Below, piece by piece: positions 26,847 to 35,902 of a DNA stretch of 64,000 bases (position 1 is its first letter; each line of letters starts with the position of its first letter). Position numbers and translations under genes: made by a program. The stretch covers positions 41,183 through 105,182 of the forward strand of contig JAJPWX010000127.1 in the NCBI GenBank assembly GCA_021205755.1, written 5' to 3'. The notes under the pieces are model-generated. The model was not told the DNA's origin, ran no database searches, and saw only the letters and a list, made by a program, of their open reading frames with translations. This DNA is from Lachnospiraceae bacterium (GTDB lineage Bacteria > Bacillota > Clostridia > Lachnospirales > Lachnospiraceae).

Positions 26847-28009
26847 GAAACCCTTTATCAAAAAGAATAACGACAATTGAGCCGTCCGGTATCCGCCGTT
26901 TTTTTGACATTGCGAATGAGATGGAAAATGTCATCTCCCTTGGAGTAGGTGAACCGGATTTTGACACGCCATGGCACATTCGCGATGAGGGGATCTATTC
27001 TCTGGAAAAAGGGCGTACTTTTTATACATCGAACTCTGGACTGATGGAGCTGCGCAAAGAAATCTGCCGTTATCTGAAACGACGCTGCGACCTGACCTAT
27101 GATCCGGTACATGAGACTCTGGTGACAGTTGGCGGCAGCGAGGCCATTGATATTGCGCTGCGCGCAATGCTTGATGATGGGGATGAAGTGCTGATTCCGC
27201 AGCCCTGTTATGTCTCCTATCTCCCCTGCGTGCAGCTGACGGGGGGCGTTCCGGTCATTATCGAGCTTCAGGAGAAGGACGAGTTTCGTCTGACGAAAGA
27301 GGAGCTTCTGGAAGCAATTACGGATAAAACGAAAGTGCTGATCATGCCGTTTCCGAACAATCCGACCGGCGCAGTGATGCGGCGCGAAGATCTGGAGAAG
27401 ATTGCGGAGGTAGTGATTGAAAAGGATTTATTTGTGATCTCTGATGAGATTTATTCAGAATTGACATATCAGGGAGAGCATGTCTCTATAGCGAGCCTGC
27501 CGGGTATGTGGGAGCGGACACTGACGATTAATGGATTTTCAAAGTCTTACGCGATGACTGGCTGGCGCCTGGGATATGTGTGCGGTCCCCGGCAGATCAT
27601 CGATCAGATGATGAAAATTCACCAGTTTGCGATCATGTGTGCGCCGACAACCAGCCAGTATGCGGCGGTTGAGGCTCTGCGCAATGGTGATAACGATGTT
27701 GCGCAGATGCGCGAATCCTATAACCAGCGCCGGCGTTTTCTGATGTACGAATTTGAACGTATGGGTTTGCCGTGCTTTGAGCCATTTGGAGCTTTTTACG
27801 TCTTCCCATGTATCAAAGAGTTTGGTATGACATCCGATGATTTTGCGATGCGGCTTCTGGAAGAGGAGCGTGTTGCAGTGGTTCCGGGTACAGCTTTTGG
27901 CGCATGCGGAGAAGGATTCCTGCGGATTTCTTATGCTTACTCCATTGACGCACTGAAAGTCGCACTGGAGCGGCTGGAGCGTTTTATTACAAAGCTGCGA
28001 ATTGGGTGA
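26843..28009 (+). CDS. Class I/II PLP-dependent aminotransferase
   Basis: A 388-residue aminotransferase of fold type I. Motifs: VISLGVGEPDFDTP, FPNNPTGAVM (Asn contacts PLP), VISDEIYSEL, the Schiff-base lysine in NGFSKSYAMTGWRLGY, and RISYAYS with the substrate-carboxylate Arg. It most resembles aspartate/aromatic or PatA/YugH-type enzymes; the true substrate is not readable. The start is GTG at 26843, overlapping the Lrp gene's stop, so the pair is coupled and the regulator probably responds to the enzyme's amino acid. Confidence 0.92.
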   Translation: MRNPLSKRITTIEPSGIRRFFDIANEMENVISLGVGEPDFDTPWHIRDEGIYSLEKGRTFYTSNSGLMELRKEICRYLKRRCDLTYDPVHETLVTVGGSEAIDIALRAMLDDGDEVLIPQPCYVSYLPCVQLTGGVPVIIELQEKDEFRLTKEELLEAITDKTKVLIMPFPNNPTGAVMRREDLEKIAEVVIEKDLFVISDEIYSELTYQGEHVSIASLPGMWERTLTINGFSKSYAMTGWRLGYVCGPRQIIDQMMKIHQFAIMCAPTTSQYAAVEALRNGDNDVAQMRESYNQRRRFLMYEFERMGLPCFEPFGAFYVFPCIKEFGMTSDDFAMRLLEEERVAVVPGTAFGACGEGFLRISYAYSIDALKVALERLERFITKLRIG

Positions 28010-28022
28010 GGAACGAATCTAT

Positions 28023-28532
28023 ATGAATATTGTGCTTTATGAGCCGGAGATACCTGCAAATACGGGAAACATCGGGCGTACCTGCGTCGCGACCGGCACC
28101 CGGCTGCATCTGATCGAGCCGCTGGGCTTTCGTCTGACGGAAAAGGCGCTCCGCCGCGCCGGGATGGACTACTGGCCGCAGCTGGACGTGACACGGTACA
28201 TTAATTATGAAGAATTTCTGGAGCGCAATCCCGGGGCAAAAATTTACTTTGCCTCAACCAAGGCGCGGAAAATCTATACCGAAGTAAATTATGAGCCGGA
28301 CTGCTATCTTATGTTTGGCAAAGAGAGTGCTGGGATTCCAGAAGAAATTCTGCGTGACCATCCGGACACAGCGGTTCGTATTCCGATGATCGGTGAGACA
28401 CGTTCTCTGAATCTCGGCAATTCTGCGGCGATTGTGCTCTATGAAGCTCTGCGCCAGAATGGATTTGCACAGATGAAGCTGCAGGGAGAACTGACGCGCT
28501 ATCGTTGGGAGGAAGCGGCTGAAAAAGCCTGA
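28023..28532 (+). CDS. trmL: tRNA (cytidine(34)-2'-O)-methyltransferase
   Basis: A 169-residue minimal SPOUT enzyme that methylates the wobble nucleotide of leucine tRNAs. It begins MNIVLYEPEIPANTGNIGRT, carries YLMFGKESAGIPEEI and the knot motif IPMIGETRSLNLGNSAAIVLYE. The length is that of YibK/TrmL. Start at the ATG 28023; the TTG at 28002 lies within the preceding gene's end. GAGG lies about eleven bases upstream. Confidence 0.93.
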   Translation: MNIVLYEPEIPANTGNIGRTCVATGTRLHLIEPLGFRLTEKALRRAGMDYWPQLDVTRYINYEEFLERNPGAKIYFASTKARKIYTEVNYEPDCYLMFGKESAGIPEEILRDHPDTAVRIPMIGETRSLNLGNSAAIVLYEALRQNGFAQMKLQGELTRYRWEEAAEKA

Positions 28533-28570
28533 TCAGATCGGAGTGTGAAAATTACAGGAGGATGGAACGA

Positions 28571-30148
28571 ATGGATTTGCCACAGGAATTTTTGACGCGC
28601 ATGGAAGCGCTGCTCGGAGAAGAGTTTCCATCTTTTCTGAATTCTTACGGAGAAACGCGCCGCTATGGTCTTCGCGTAAATACGTTGAAAATCAGTGTGG
28701 AAGAGTTTCGGAAGCTTGCACCTTTCCATCTGACTCCGATTCCATGGATAGAAAATGGTTTCTTTTATGAAAAAGAGGATGCCCCGTCGCGACATCCTTT
28801 TTATTATGCCGGTCTGTATTATCTTCAGGAACCAAGCGCCATGACGCCCGCACAGGTTCTTCCGGTACGTCCGGGAGAGCGCGTGCTGGATCTCTGCGCG
28901 GCGCCCGGCGGCAAAGCGACTGCACTTGCGGCAAAGCTTGCAGGGGAAGGATTGCTGGTCGCTAATGATATCAGTGCTTCCCGCGCGAAAGCTCTGCTGA
29001 AAAATCTGGAACTTTTTGGCGTGGAAAATGCTTTTGTGACCAACGAGATACCTGTAAAACTTGCGGCGCAGTATCCAGAGTTTTTTGATAAAATTCTCGT
29101 AGACGCTCCGTGCTCCGGGGAGGGGATGTTCCGCAAAGATATTGCTAATGCCCGTGCGTGGAGTCTGGCGAAGGTTCATGAATGCGCAAAAACACAGAAA
29201 GAGATCGCATTGCAGGCAGTATCTATGCTGCGCCCGGGCGGTACCATGCTGTATTCTACCTGCACTTTTTCGCCCGAAGAGGACGAGCAGGTGATTGCAT
29301 ACATTCTCAGGCAATGTCCGGAGATGGAACTTCTGCCCATTCCGATGGCGGAGGGCTTCGAAAAGGGGCGGCCTGAGCTGGCGGACGAAGACTTGGCAAA
29401 TCGAGAGGAGCTGACCAGATGTGTCCGCCTGTTTCCTCATAAAATGCCTGGAGAGGGACATTTTATGGCGCTGCTCAGAAAAGGTGAGAACGAAGCTTTC
29501 AGCCATTGCAGTGAGCCTGAGAATGACGGAAGGCGCAGGGATAAGGACGGTAACACGGAAAACAGGGATGGATCGGTATCGTTTTCGAACGCAGTACTCG
29601 GGCAGGCGAGGATAGATAAAAAAAACAGGAAAGAAAGAAAAAGCAGGAAAGATCGGGCCGGGGGTCGACAGGGACACCAACGGGCGGCTGCGTTGACTTC
29701 AAACGCAGCGAACGGGGAGGGAACAGAGCTTGTCGCAGCATTTTTAACAGAGCAGAATCAGATGGAATATTTACAAAACCTGGAACTGCGCGGTGACCGG
29801 GCTTACTATGTGCCGGAACTTCTGGGGACTTCAGAGGGGACAGGCGGGATCCGTTTTTTGCGGAATGGGCTTTATCTGGGGGAAATAAAAAAGGATCGCT
29901 TTGAACCCTCGCAGGCATTTGCGATGGCGCTGTGCCCAAAGGAGGGCGTGAAAGTTGTAGATTTTGATTTCTCGGATGAACGTGTAGCGCGTTATCTGCG
30001 CGGAGAAACGTTTGATGTAGAGGACATGCAGATGGATAAGACGAACGGCTGGCGGCTTGTCTGCGTCAATGGGTATCCCCTTGGCTGGGGGCGCCTTACG
30101 GGCAGTACGTTAAAGAATAAGTACCACCCGGGCTGGCGGATCCAGTAG
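28571..30148 (+). CDS. rsmF: RsmF/NOL1-type RNA (cytosine-5)-methyltransferase
   Basis: A 525-residue rRNA or tRNA m5C methyltransferase. The N-terminal part has VLDLCAAPGGKATALAAKL (SAM motif), the DAPCSGEGMFR motif with one catalytic Cys (about residue 180) and STCTFSPEEDEQ with the second (about 230). The C-terminal 140 residues resemble the RsmF/YebU tail with a PUA-like fold (LRFLRNGLYLGEIKKDRFEPSQAFAM region). Between them is a roughly 70-residue Lys/Arg/Asn-rich low-complexity linker. The ATG at 28571 is nine bases after AGGAGG; the ATG at 28562 touches that site and is unlikely. The exact RNA target is not known from sequence. Confidence 0.88.
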   Translation: MDLPQEFLTRMEALLGEEFPSFLNSYGETRRYGLRVNTLKISVEEFRKLAPFHLTPIPWIENGFFYEKEDAPSRHPFYYAGLYYLQEPSAMTPAQVLPVRPGERVLDLCAAPGGKATALAAKLAGEGLLVANDISASRAKALLKNLELFGVENAFVTNEIPVKLAAQYPEFFDKILVDAPCSGEGMFRKDIANARAWSLAKVHECAKTQKEIALQAVSMLRPGGTMLYSTCTFSPEEDEQVIAYILRQCPEMELLPIPMAEGFEKGRPELADEDLANREELTRCVRLFPHKMPGEGHFMALLRKGENEAFSHCSEPENDGRRRDKDGNTENRDGSVSFSNAVLGQARIDKKNRKERKSRKDRAGGRQGHQRAAALTSNAANGEGTELVAAFLTEQNQMEYLQNLELRGDRAYYVPELLGTSEGTGGIRFLRNGLYLGEIKKDRFEPSQAFAMALCPKEGVKVVDFDFSDERVARYLRGETFDVEDMQMDKTNGWRLVCVNGYPLGWGRLTGSTLKNKYHPGWRIQ

Positions 30149-30168
30149 GGGATGGGCTGACCCACCCC
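30148..30168. terminator. Hairpin between convergent genes
   Basis: GGGGATGGG and CCCACCCC form a stem with one bulge at the end of the RsmF-like gene. There is no T run, so this is a weak terminator call. Confidence 0.4.
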
Positions 30169-30189
30169 GCTAAAATATGTGATGCATGA

Positions 30190-31557
30190 TTATCGGAAAC
30201 AGGTGTAAACCGTACCATTTGTCATTCCGCCGCGGCTTTCCGCAAGCTCACTGACTGTTACAAGCTGGTAGCCTCTGCTGATCAGCGTGGGAATAATGGT
30301 TTTTGATGCCTCAGCGGTTGAAGCGTAAAGATCATGCATCAGGACGATATCGCCGTCTTTCACATGGTTCAGCACCGCTGAGATTGTGCTGGATGCGCTG
30401 CGTGTCGCCCAGTCCCGTGTGTCAATGGACCAGTTAATGAGCGGCATATTTACTGCGCTTTTTACGGTTGAGTTGTAATTGCCGCCGGGCGGACGCATTA
30501 CGACCGGTGAGACCCCGGTCACAGCCTTGACAGCTGCATTGGTCCGCGAAATCTGACTCTGGATGGTGCTTGCAGAGTAACGCGTCAGGATGAGATGCTC
30601 CCAGGTATGGTTGCCGATTTCACATCCGAGGTCGTAGGCGGCCTTTACTGTGGATGCGTAGGTGGATACACGGTTTCCTACGACGAAAAACGTCGCTACA
30701 GCATCATACTGCTGCAGAGTCTTCAGAATCGTAGAAGTATTGACGGAGGGGCCGTCATCGTAGGTGATCGCAATCATTTTTCCGTCCATGTCAACTGTCC
30801 GATACAGGACGCCATTGGAATCAAAATAGCGGATGTAGTGAGAAATAATTTGCTTCCCGGTAACACGGATGCCGGTCGTTTCGTCAAAGTAGTACTTGTT
30901 TCCGTTCTCATCTGTCAGCCACCCGGTTTTCCGTTTCCCACTGGAACTGAAATAGTAATAATTGCCGTTGATCTTCCGCAGCCCGGTGAGCATTTTGCCA
31001 TGAGAGTTAAAGTAATAGTAGTAGCCATCGATTTTTTTAAAGCCTGTGACCATCTTGCCGTTGCTATTGAAATAATAGTAGTAGCCGTTGATTTTGACTT
31101 TTTTTGAGGTAACCATTTTTCCACTGGCATTGAAATAATAATATTTGCCGTTGATGTTTACCTTTTTTGAGGTAACCATTTTTCCGCTTGTATTGAAATA
31201 GTAATAGGTACCCTTGATCTTCACCCGGCCGACTGCCATCTGGCCGCTGGCGCGGAAATAATACTTTGCCCCGCTCTCAGAGGTATACCAGTAGCTTTTC
31301 TGCATGACGCCGTCCAGAAAATAGTAGTAGATATCATCGATTTTCACCCGGCCGGTATATTTTACTCCGTTTTTGTAATAATAAGTCTTTCCGTCTATGG
31401 TTACATACCCGTTTAGCGACTCCTGTGTATTAATGGCAGACGAATCGGAACTTTCGGCAGTAGTCAGCTCTGCAGCAGTCGCGGGGGTGAATACGGAAAG
31501 ACACGCTGTCAGCAGGATGATGGATTGCAGCGCGCGCAGTTTTTTTCTCATGCTCAT
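30190..31557 (-). CDS. Secreted polysaccharide deacetylase (NodB) with wall-binding repeats
   Basis: A 455-residue exported enzyme. After a signal peptide (cleavage near PATAAE) come about ten tyrosine/glycine repeats of 20 residues (KINGNYYYFSSSGKRKTGW). Residues about 255-445 are a carbohydrate esterase 4 domain with all five motifs: TYDDGP (base and metal Asp), HTWEH (metal His pair), RPPGGNYN, DTRDW, and LMHD. It should remove N-acetyl groups from peptidoglycan or another surface glycan, a step often linked to lysozyme resistance. GGAG lies eight bases before the ATG at 31557. It is transcribed alone, divergent from the S10 operon. Confidence 0.93.
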   Translation of the reverse strand: MSMRKKLRALQSIILLTACLSVFTPATAAELTTAESSDSSAINTQESLNGYVTIDGKTYYYKNGVKYTGRVKIDDIYYYFLDGVMQKSYWYTSESGAKYYFRASGQMAVGRVKIKGTYYYFNTSGKMVTSKKVNINGKYYYFNASGKMVTSKKVKINGYYYYFNSNGKMVTGFKKIDGYYYYFNSHGKMLTGLRKINGNYYYFSSSGKRKTGWLTDENGNKYYFDETTGIRVTGKQIISHYIRYFDSNGVLYRTVDMDGKMIAITYDDGPSVNTSTILKTLQQYDAVATFFVVGNRVSTYASTVKAAYDLGCEIGNHTWEHLILTRYSASTIQSQISRTNAAVKAVTGVSPVVMRPPGGNYNSTVKSAVNMPLINWSIDTRDWATRSASSTISAVLNHVKDGDIVLMHDLYASTAEASKTIIPTLISRGYQLVTVSELAESRGGMTNGTVYTCFR

Positions 31558-31838
31558 ACATTTTCTCCTTTTCTGCTAGAAGTGGCAACTATTCAGAAAT
31601 ATGTATAAAGAATACATCCGTTTCCTGAAAGGCTGGAAGAATGGAAATAATTACCTGTATCGAGTATAATACTTTTTAATAATAATAGGAAGAGACGAAA
31701 TCAAAAGATTCTCTTAAGTTTTTTTGCTGGCTCGGAAGAATTGTAAGAAATGGAGAAGAGGAAAAAACGCTTAAATGGATTGTATTGAAAAAAATACAAT
31801 ATTTTTGCAAAAAACGGAAAGATTTGAAAAGAAAGCTC

Positions 31839-31867
31839 TTGAAATAAGCTGGGATTTTCTGTATAAT
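31839..31867 (+). promoter_or_regulatory. Main promoter of the S10 ribosomal protein operon
   Basis: TTGAAA (31839-31844) and a perfect TATAAT (31862-31867) are separated by 17 bases. No other promoter of this quality lies upstream of rpsJ. The DNA from 31558 to 31838 shows no other feature to me. Confidence 0.85.
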
Positions 31868-31873
31868 GCAATT

Positions 31874-32186
31874 TGTTGTGACCTTGATAGCGTAGAAGCG
31901 TGAGGTTGCTGCGGTGTGCGCCGCAGGTTTTCCGTGGAGCGAATGTCAAGTTATAAAACTGGCGACAAGTCACTGTACAAAATTTTAATGGTTCCGGTTT
32001 ATAAGTTGATCGGGCACCGTGCGGGCGCATGACACGCACGGGTGAGTGTACAGTCACCGCTTGTCGTACTGAAGTACGTCGTGTATCTGAACAGAAGATG
32101 TGCGGCGCAGACCACGTCCGCGCGAGAGCGCAAATCAGAAAGGCGTGGTTCTCCATAAAAGTGCGAATAAGGAGGCGACTTTTTTT
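31874..32186 (+). promoter_or_regulatory. Long structured leader of the S10 operon
   Basis: About 310 bases of untranslated RNA precede rpsJ. A long-range helix can form between CGACAAG + ACTGTACA (31963-31979) and TGTACAGT + CTTGTCG (32047-32066). Inside it, CACCGTGCG pairs with CGCACGGGTG. Other hairpins are CTGCGG/CCGCAG near 31910-31928 and ACCACG/CGTGGT enclosing GCGC-GAGA-GCGC near 32110-32150. Such a leader would suit autogenous control by a ribosomal protein (L4 in E. coli), but I do not match it to a named leader family. Confidence 0.65.
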
Positions 32187-32504
32187 ATGGCAACTCAGGT
32201 AATGAGAATCACATTGAAGGCGTATGACCATCAGCTGGTGGATGCATCCGCGAAGAAGATCATCGAGACTGTAAAGAAAAATGGAGCACAGGTAAGCGGA
32301 CCGGTGCCGCTCCCGACGAAGAAGGAGGTAGTGACCATCCTTCGTGCGGTACACAAGTACAAGGACTCCAGAGAGCAGTTCGAGCAGAGAACACACAAGA
32401 GACTGATTGATATCATCGCACCGACCCAGAAGACAGTAGATGCGCTGTCCAGACTGGAAATGCCGGCGGGTGTTTACATTGATATCAAGATGAAGCAGAA
32501 ATAA
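32187..32504 (+). CDS. rpsJ: Small ribosomal subunit protein uS10
   Basis: A 105-residue protein of the 30S head, also the NusE partner of NusB in antitermination. The sequence [20 protein letters not shown] and the loop [11 protein letters not shown] are diagnostic. The ATG at 32187 follows AGGAGG; upstream in-frame codons lie in the leader. It is the first gene of the superoperon, which here is not preceded by fusA-tuf. Confidence 0.98.
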   Translation: MATQVMRITLKAYDHQLVDASAKKIIETVKKNGAQVSGPVPLPTKKEVVTILRAVHKYKDSREQFEQRTHKRLIDIIAPTQKTVDALSRLEMPAGVYIDIKMKQK

Positions 32505-32597
32505 TTCTGCTGTGAGAATGAGGCAAATCCTATTCAGGTTGAGATAGCTGTTGACTAGGATGATTGTGTCACGCTGCTGCACCAAGCGTGGAACGAT

Positions 32598-32652
32598 GAG
32601 CCGCCGCTTCGCGGCAGCCTACGTCGTCCATCTGCTTCGCAGATGCACGACA
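32598..32652 (+). repeat. Two-hairpin intergenic element, copy A (rpsJ-rplC gap)
   Basis: GAGCC, then hairpin GCCGC/GCGGC, then AGCCTACGTCG, then a second hairpin GTCGT-C-CATCTGC / GCAGATG-C-ACGAC, ending ACGACA. The same order of conserved blocks and hairpins recurs at 34357, 39345 and 39410. Confidence 0.7.
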
Positions 32653-32684
32653 TGATCCGCTGTAGAAAAACAGGAGGTAAAGGA

Positions 32685-33320
32685 ATGAAGAAAGCAATCT
32701 TAGCAACCAAAGTCGGAATGACACAGATTTTCGACGAGAACGGACTTTTGATTCCGGTAACGGTTCTTCAGGCCGGACCGTGCGTGGTTACGCAGGTTAA
32801 GACGGTAGCGAAGGACGGTTACAGCGCAGTTCAGGTTGGCTTTGTCGACAAGAGAGAAAAGCTTGTCAATAAGCCGCAGAAGGGCGCGTTTGACAAGGCA
32901 GGCGTTTCTTATAAGAGATACGTCAGAGAGTTCCGGCTGGATGACGCCGAGAGCTATGAAGTAAAACAGGAGATCAAGGCTGACGTGTTCGCGGCGGGCG
33001 AGAAGGTGGATGCAACCGCTATTTCAAAGGGCAAAGGCTTCCAGGGCGCGATCAAGAGACATGGACAGCACAGAGGACCGATGGCACATGGTTCCAAATA
33101 TCATCGTCATGCAGGTTCCAATGGTTCTTCCTCTGATCCGAGCCGCGTATTTAAAGGCAAAGCGATGCCAGGACGCATGGGCGGCGAGCAGGTTACCGTT
33201 CAGAACCTTGAGATCGTTCGTGTAGATGCAGAAGAGAATCTGATTCTGGTAAAGGGCGCTGTTCCCGGACCAAAGAAGGCACTTGTTACTTTAAAGAATA
33301 CCGTAAAGTCCGGTAAATAA
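32685..33320 (+). CDS. rplC: Large ribosomal subunit protein uL3
   Basis: A 211-residue 50S protein that organises the peptidyl transferase region. It starts [20 protein letters not shown] after AGGAGG, and contains the central-extension motif [13 protein letters not shown] and the loop [14 protein letters not shown]. The upstream in-frame codons lie in the repeat element and are not used. The gap to rpsJ is unusually long (180 bases). Confidence 0.98.
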   Translation: MKKAILATKVGMTQIFDENGLLIPVTVLQAGPCVVTQVKTVAKDGYSAVQVGFVDKREKLVNKPQKGAFDKAGVSYKRYVREFRLDDAESYEVKQEIKADVFAAGEKVDATAISKGKGFQGAIKRHGQHRGPMAHGSKYHRHAGSNGSSSDPSRVFKGKAMPGRMGGEQVTVQNLEIVRVDAEENLILVKGAVPGPKKALVTLKNTVKSGK

Positions 33321-33350
33321 GCCTATTGACAGGAAAGGAGGAGAACACAG

Positions 33351-33971
33351 ATGGCAAACGTATCTGTTTATAATATGGAAGGCAAAGAAGTAGGCCAGAT
33401 GGAACTGAACGACGCTGTGTTTGGCGTAGAAGTCAATGAGCATCTGGTACATCTTGCGGTTGTGAGCCAGCTGGCGGCAAAACGTCAGGGCACGCAGAAA
33501 GCGAAGACCCGTTCTGAGGTTTCCGGCGGCGGAAAGAAACCGTGGAGACAGAAAGGCACTGGTCACGCGAGACAGGGTTCGATCCGCGCTCCGCAGTGGA
33601 AAGGCGGCGGCGTTGTATTCGCACCGGTTCCGAGAGATTATACGTTCAAAATGAATAAGAAAGAAAAGAGACTGGCTCTGAAGTCAGCACTGACCACCAG
33701 AGTACAGGAGAATAAGCTGGTTGTCATTGATGAGCTGAAGTTTTCTGAGATTAAGACAAAGAACATGAAAGCAGTTCTGGATGCGGTAAAAGTAAGCCAG
33801 GCGCTTCTGGTGCTTGATGAGAATGATAAAAACGTGGTTCTTTCCGCGAGAAACCTCCCGGATGTAAAGACCGCAATGATCAACACGATTAATGTGTATG
33901 ACATTCTGAAATACAATACTGTAGTGGCCACGAAAGCGGCTGTGGAGAAGATCGAGGAGGTGTACGCGTAA
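33351..33971 (+). CDS. rplD: Large ribosomal subunit protein uL4
   Basis: A 206-residue 50S protein with the exit-tunnel loop [22 protein letters not shown] (broken over residues 46-68 with [13 protein letters not shown] visible) and VFAPVPRDY. In E. coli L4 represses its own operon; whether that holds here is unknown. GGAGG precedes the ATG at a good distance, and the stop overlaps the rplW start (TAATG). Confidence 0.97.
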   Translation: MANVSVYNMEGKEVGQMELNDAVFGVEVNEHLVHLAVVSQLAAKRQGTQKAKTRSEVSGGGKKPWRQKGTGHARQGSIRAPQWKGGGVVFAPVPRDYTFKMNKKEKRLALKSALTTRVQENKLVVIDELKFSEIKTKNMKAVLDAVKVSQALLVLDENDKNVVLSARNLPDVKTAMINTINVYDILKYNTVVATKAAVEKIEEVYA

Positions 33972-34270
33972 TGGCTGATATTAAGTATTATGACGTGATC
34001 TTAAAACCAGTGATCACAGAGAAGAGCATGAATGCGATGTCAGAGAAAAAGTATACGTTCCTGGTACATCCGGATGTGACAAAGTCTCAGGTGAAAGAAG
34101 CGGTGGAGAAAATGTTTGACGGTGCAAAGGTAAAGCAGGTCAACACCATGAACCAGGTTGGGAAGCCAAAGCGCCGCGGTATGACATATGGTAAGACTGC
34201 AAAGACAAAGAAAGCGGTCGTTACACTGACTGAGGACAGCAAGGATATCGAGATCTTTGAAGGTCTGTAA
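33971..34270 (+). CDS. rplW: Large ribosomal subunit protein uL23
   Basis: A 99-residue protein at the peptide exit, docking site for trigger factor and SRP. Motifs: [35 protein letters not shown] and [14 protein letters not shown]. It overlaps rplD by one base and is followed by a 273-base gap filled with hairpins. Confidence 0.97.
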   Translation: MADIKYYDVILKPVITEKSMNAMSEKKYTFLVHPDVTKSQVKEAVEKMFDGAKVKQVNTMNQVGKPKRRGMTYGKTAKTKKAVVTLTEDSKDIEIFEGL

Positions 34271-34356
34271 AAGTCCTTTGATAACGCGGGAGTAAAGTGC
34301 GTTCCGCTTTGCGGATGAATGACACGCTCCGACGCGTTGTACACTATCTGCAGTGA

Positions 34357-34429
34357 GAGCCTCGCAGACAGGCTCACGCTAAGCGCAAAAGCTCAGCTTA
34401 CGTCACAATCCCTGGTGGGATTTATGACA
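34357..34429 (+). repeat. Two-hairpin intergenic element, copy B (rplW-rplB gap)
   Basis: GAGCCT/AGGCTC forms the first hairpin; the linker is AGCTTACGTCA; the second hairpin is GTCA + AATCCC / GGGATT + TGAC, ending TGACA. Compared with the other copies CGTCG has become CGTCA while ACGACA has become ATGACA, which keeps the pairing. Confidence 0.65.
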
Positions 34430-34450
34430 GGATATGCAGGATAATAAGCG

Positions 34451-34497
34451 CACACGGCCGTATGGGAAAATGCTTTGGCATTATGGCGGCTGGTGTG
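34451..34497 (+). repeat. Long hairpin in the rplW-rplB gap
   Basis: CACAC + GGCCG + AATGC pair with GCATT + CGGCT + GTGTG around a TTTG loop. A second small inverted repeat (TAAGG.ATG / CAT.CCTTA) follows at about 34498-34524, just ahead of the rplB ribosome binding site. Confidence 0.6.
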
Positions 34498-34543
34498 TAA
34501 GGGATGACACAAAGCCATTCCTTACTAAGAAAGGAGAAACATT

Positions 34544-35383
34544 ATGGGAATCAAAACCTATAAACCATATACGCCTTCCAGAAGGCATATGACCGGTTCT
34601 GATTTTTCAGAGATTACCAAGACGACTCCGGAGAAGTCTCTGACCGTATCTCTCAAGAAGAACGCAGGTCGGAACAACCAGGGCAAGATTACTGTCAGAC
34701 ATCATGGCGGCGGTAACAGAAGAAAATACAGACTGGTAGATTTTAAGAGAAATAAGGATGGAATCCCGGCAAAGGTTCTCGGTATTGAATACGATCCGAA
34801 CCGTTCTGCGAACATCGCTCTGATCTGCTATGCAGACGGAGAGAAGTCCTATGTTCTTGCCCCGGCAGGCATGCAGGTGGGCTGGACAGTTATGAATGGA
34901 CCGGAAGCCGAAGTACGTGTGGGCAACTGCCTGCCACTTTCCATGATTCCTGTTGGTACAATGGTACACAATGTGGAACTCTATCCGGGACACGGCGGAC
35001 AGTTGGTTCGCTCTGCCGGCAATGGAGCTCAGCTGATGGCGAAGGAAGGCAAATACGCGACCTTAAGACTTCCGTCTGGTGAAATGAGAATGGTTCCGGC
35101 AGACTGCCGTGCAACTGTTGGCATCGTAGGAAATGGCGATCATAACCTGATCAATATCGGTAAAGCCGGAAGAAAGCGTCACATGGGCGTTCGCCCGACC
35201 GTTCGTGGTTCTGTTATGAACCCGAATGACCACCCGCATGGCGGCGGCGAGGGCAGAGCTCCGGTAGGACGTCCGGGTCCGAGTACTCCGTGGGGCAAGC
35301 CTGCACAGGGTCTGAAGACCAGAAAGAAGAAGAAAGCTTCCAATAAGCTGATCGTGAGAAGAAGAGACGGCAAGGCAGTCTAA
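34544..35383 (+). CDS. rplB: Large ribosomal subunit protein uL2
   Basis: A 279-residue core 50S protein required for subunit joining and peptidyl transfer. Motifs: [30 protein letters not shown] and the conserved C-terminal [20 protein letters not shown] with the essential His, then [17 protein letters not shown] precedes the ATG. Confidence 0.98.
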   Translation: MGIKTYKPYTPSRRHMTGSDFSEITKTTPEKSLTVSLKKNAGRNNQGKITVRHHGGGNRRKYRLVDFKRNKDGIPAKVLGIEYDPNRSANIALICYADGEKSYVLAPAGMQVGWTVMNGPEAEVRVGNCLPLSMIPVGTMVHNVELYPGHGGQLVRSAGNGAQLMAKEGKYATLRLPSGEMRMVPADCRATVGIVGNGDHNLINIGKAGRKRHMGVRPTVRGSVMNPNDHPHGGGEGRAPVGRPGPSTPWGKPAQGLKTRKKKKASNKLIVRRRDGKAV

Positions 35384-35391
35384 AGTGCATA

Positions 35392-35443
35392 CAACCGCAT
35401 AAAAGGCTCCTGACAAAAAGAAATGTCTGGCAGCCTGCGGTTG
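35392..35443 (+). repeat. Long hairpin in the rplB-rpsS gap
   Basis: CAACCGCA + AGGCT + CC + GACA pair with TGTC + GG + AGCC + TGCGGTTG. The outer eight base pairs are perfect. There is no T run, so it is not a terminator. Confidence 0.65.
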
Positions 35444-35505
35444 AAGCAAGGTAAACGACGAGGGTTCGTTTAGGATGTAGATAGGAGAATATGAGGAGGT
35501 AAACA

Positions 35506-35787
35506 ATGGCTCGTTCACTGAAAAAAGGACCGTTTGCTGATGAGAGTCTGCTGAAGAAAATAGATGCGTTGAACGCTTCGGGGAGCAAGCAGGTGATCAA
35601 GACCTGGTCACGTCGTTCCACGATCTTCCCGCAGATGGTTGGACATACCATCGCAGTCCATGACGGAAGAAAGCATGTTCCAGTATATATCACAGAGGAT
35701 ATGGTTGGACATAAGCTTGGCGAGTTTGTGGCGACGCGGACTTACAGAGGACACGGTAAAGACGAGAAGAAGTCCCGTGCGCGCTAG
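35506..35787 (+). CDS. rpsS: Small ribosomal subunit protein uS19
   Basis: A 93-residue 30S head protein that contacts the A-site finger. [41 protein letters not shown] and the C-terminal [20 protein letters not shown] are standard. AGGAGG precedes the ATG. It is separated from rplV by tandem 37-bp repeats. Confidence 0.98.
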   Translation: MARSLKKGPFADESLLKKIDALNASGSKQVIKTWSRRSTIFPQMVGHTIAVHDGRKHVPVYITEDMVGHKLGEFVATRTYRGHGKDEKKSRAR

Positions 35788-35797
35788 GTTAAAAGAG

Positions 35798-35882
35798 ATC
35801 GGAACATTCTTAAGTTCTCGATATTACTCTGTAAATCGGAATATACTTGAGTTCTCGATTTACTCTGTAAATCGGAACATTA
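35798..35882 (+). repeat. Tandem 37/36-bp repeats upstream of rplV
   Basis: Two full units begin ATCGGAA at 35798 and 35835 and a partial third at 35871. Each unit contains TTCTCGAT and ACTCTGTAA. Each can fold, since ATCG and GAAC pair with GTTC and CGAT in the same unit. The partial unit ends just before the rplV ribosome binding site. Confidence 0.75.
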
Positions 35883-35902
35883 TTTGAAAGGAGATAAATC
35901 CA

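Noticed and set aside
32040..32100. Fifth copy of the two-hairpin element in the S10 leader
   Set aside because: It contains TACGTCGTG and TTGTCG but lacks the GAGCC block, the order of hairpins and the ACGACA end.
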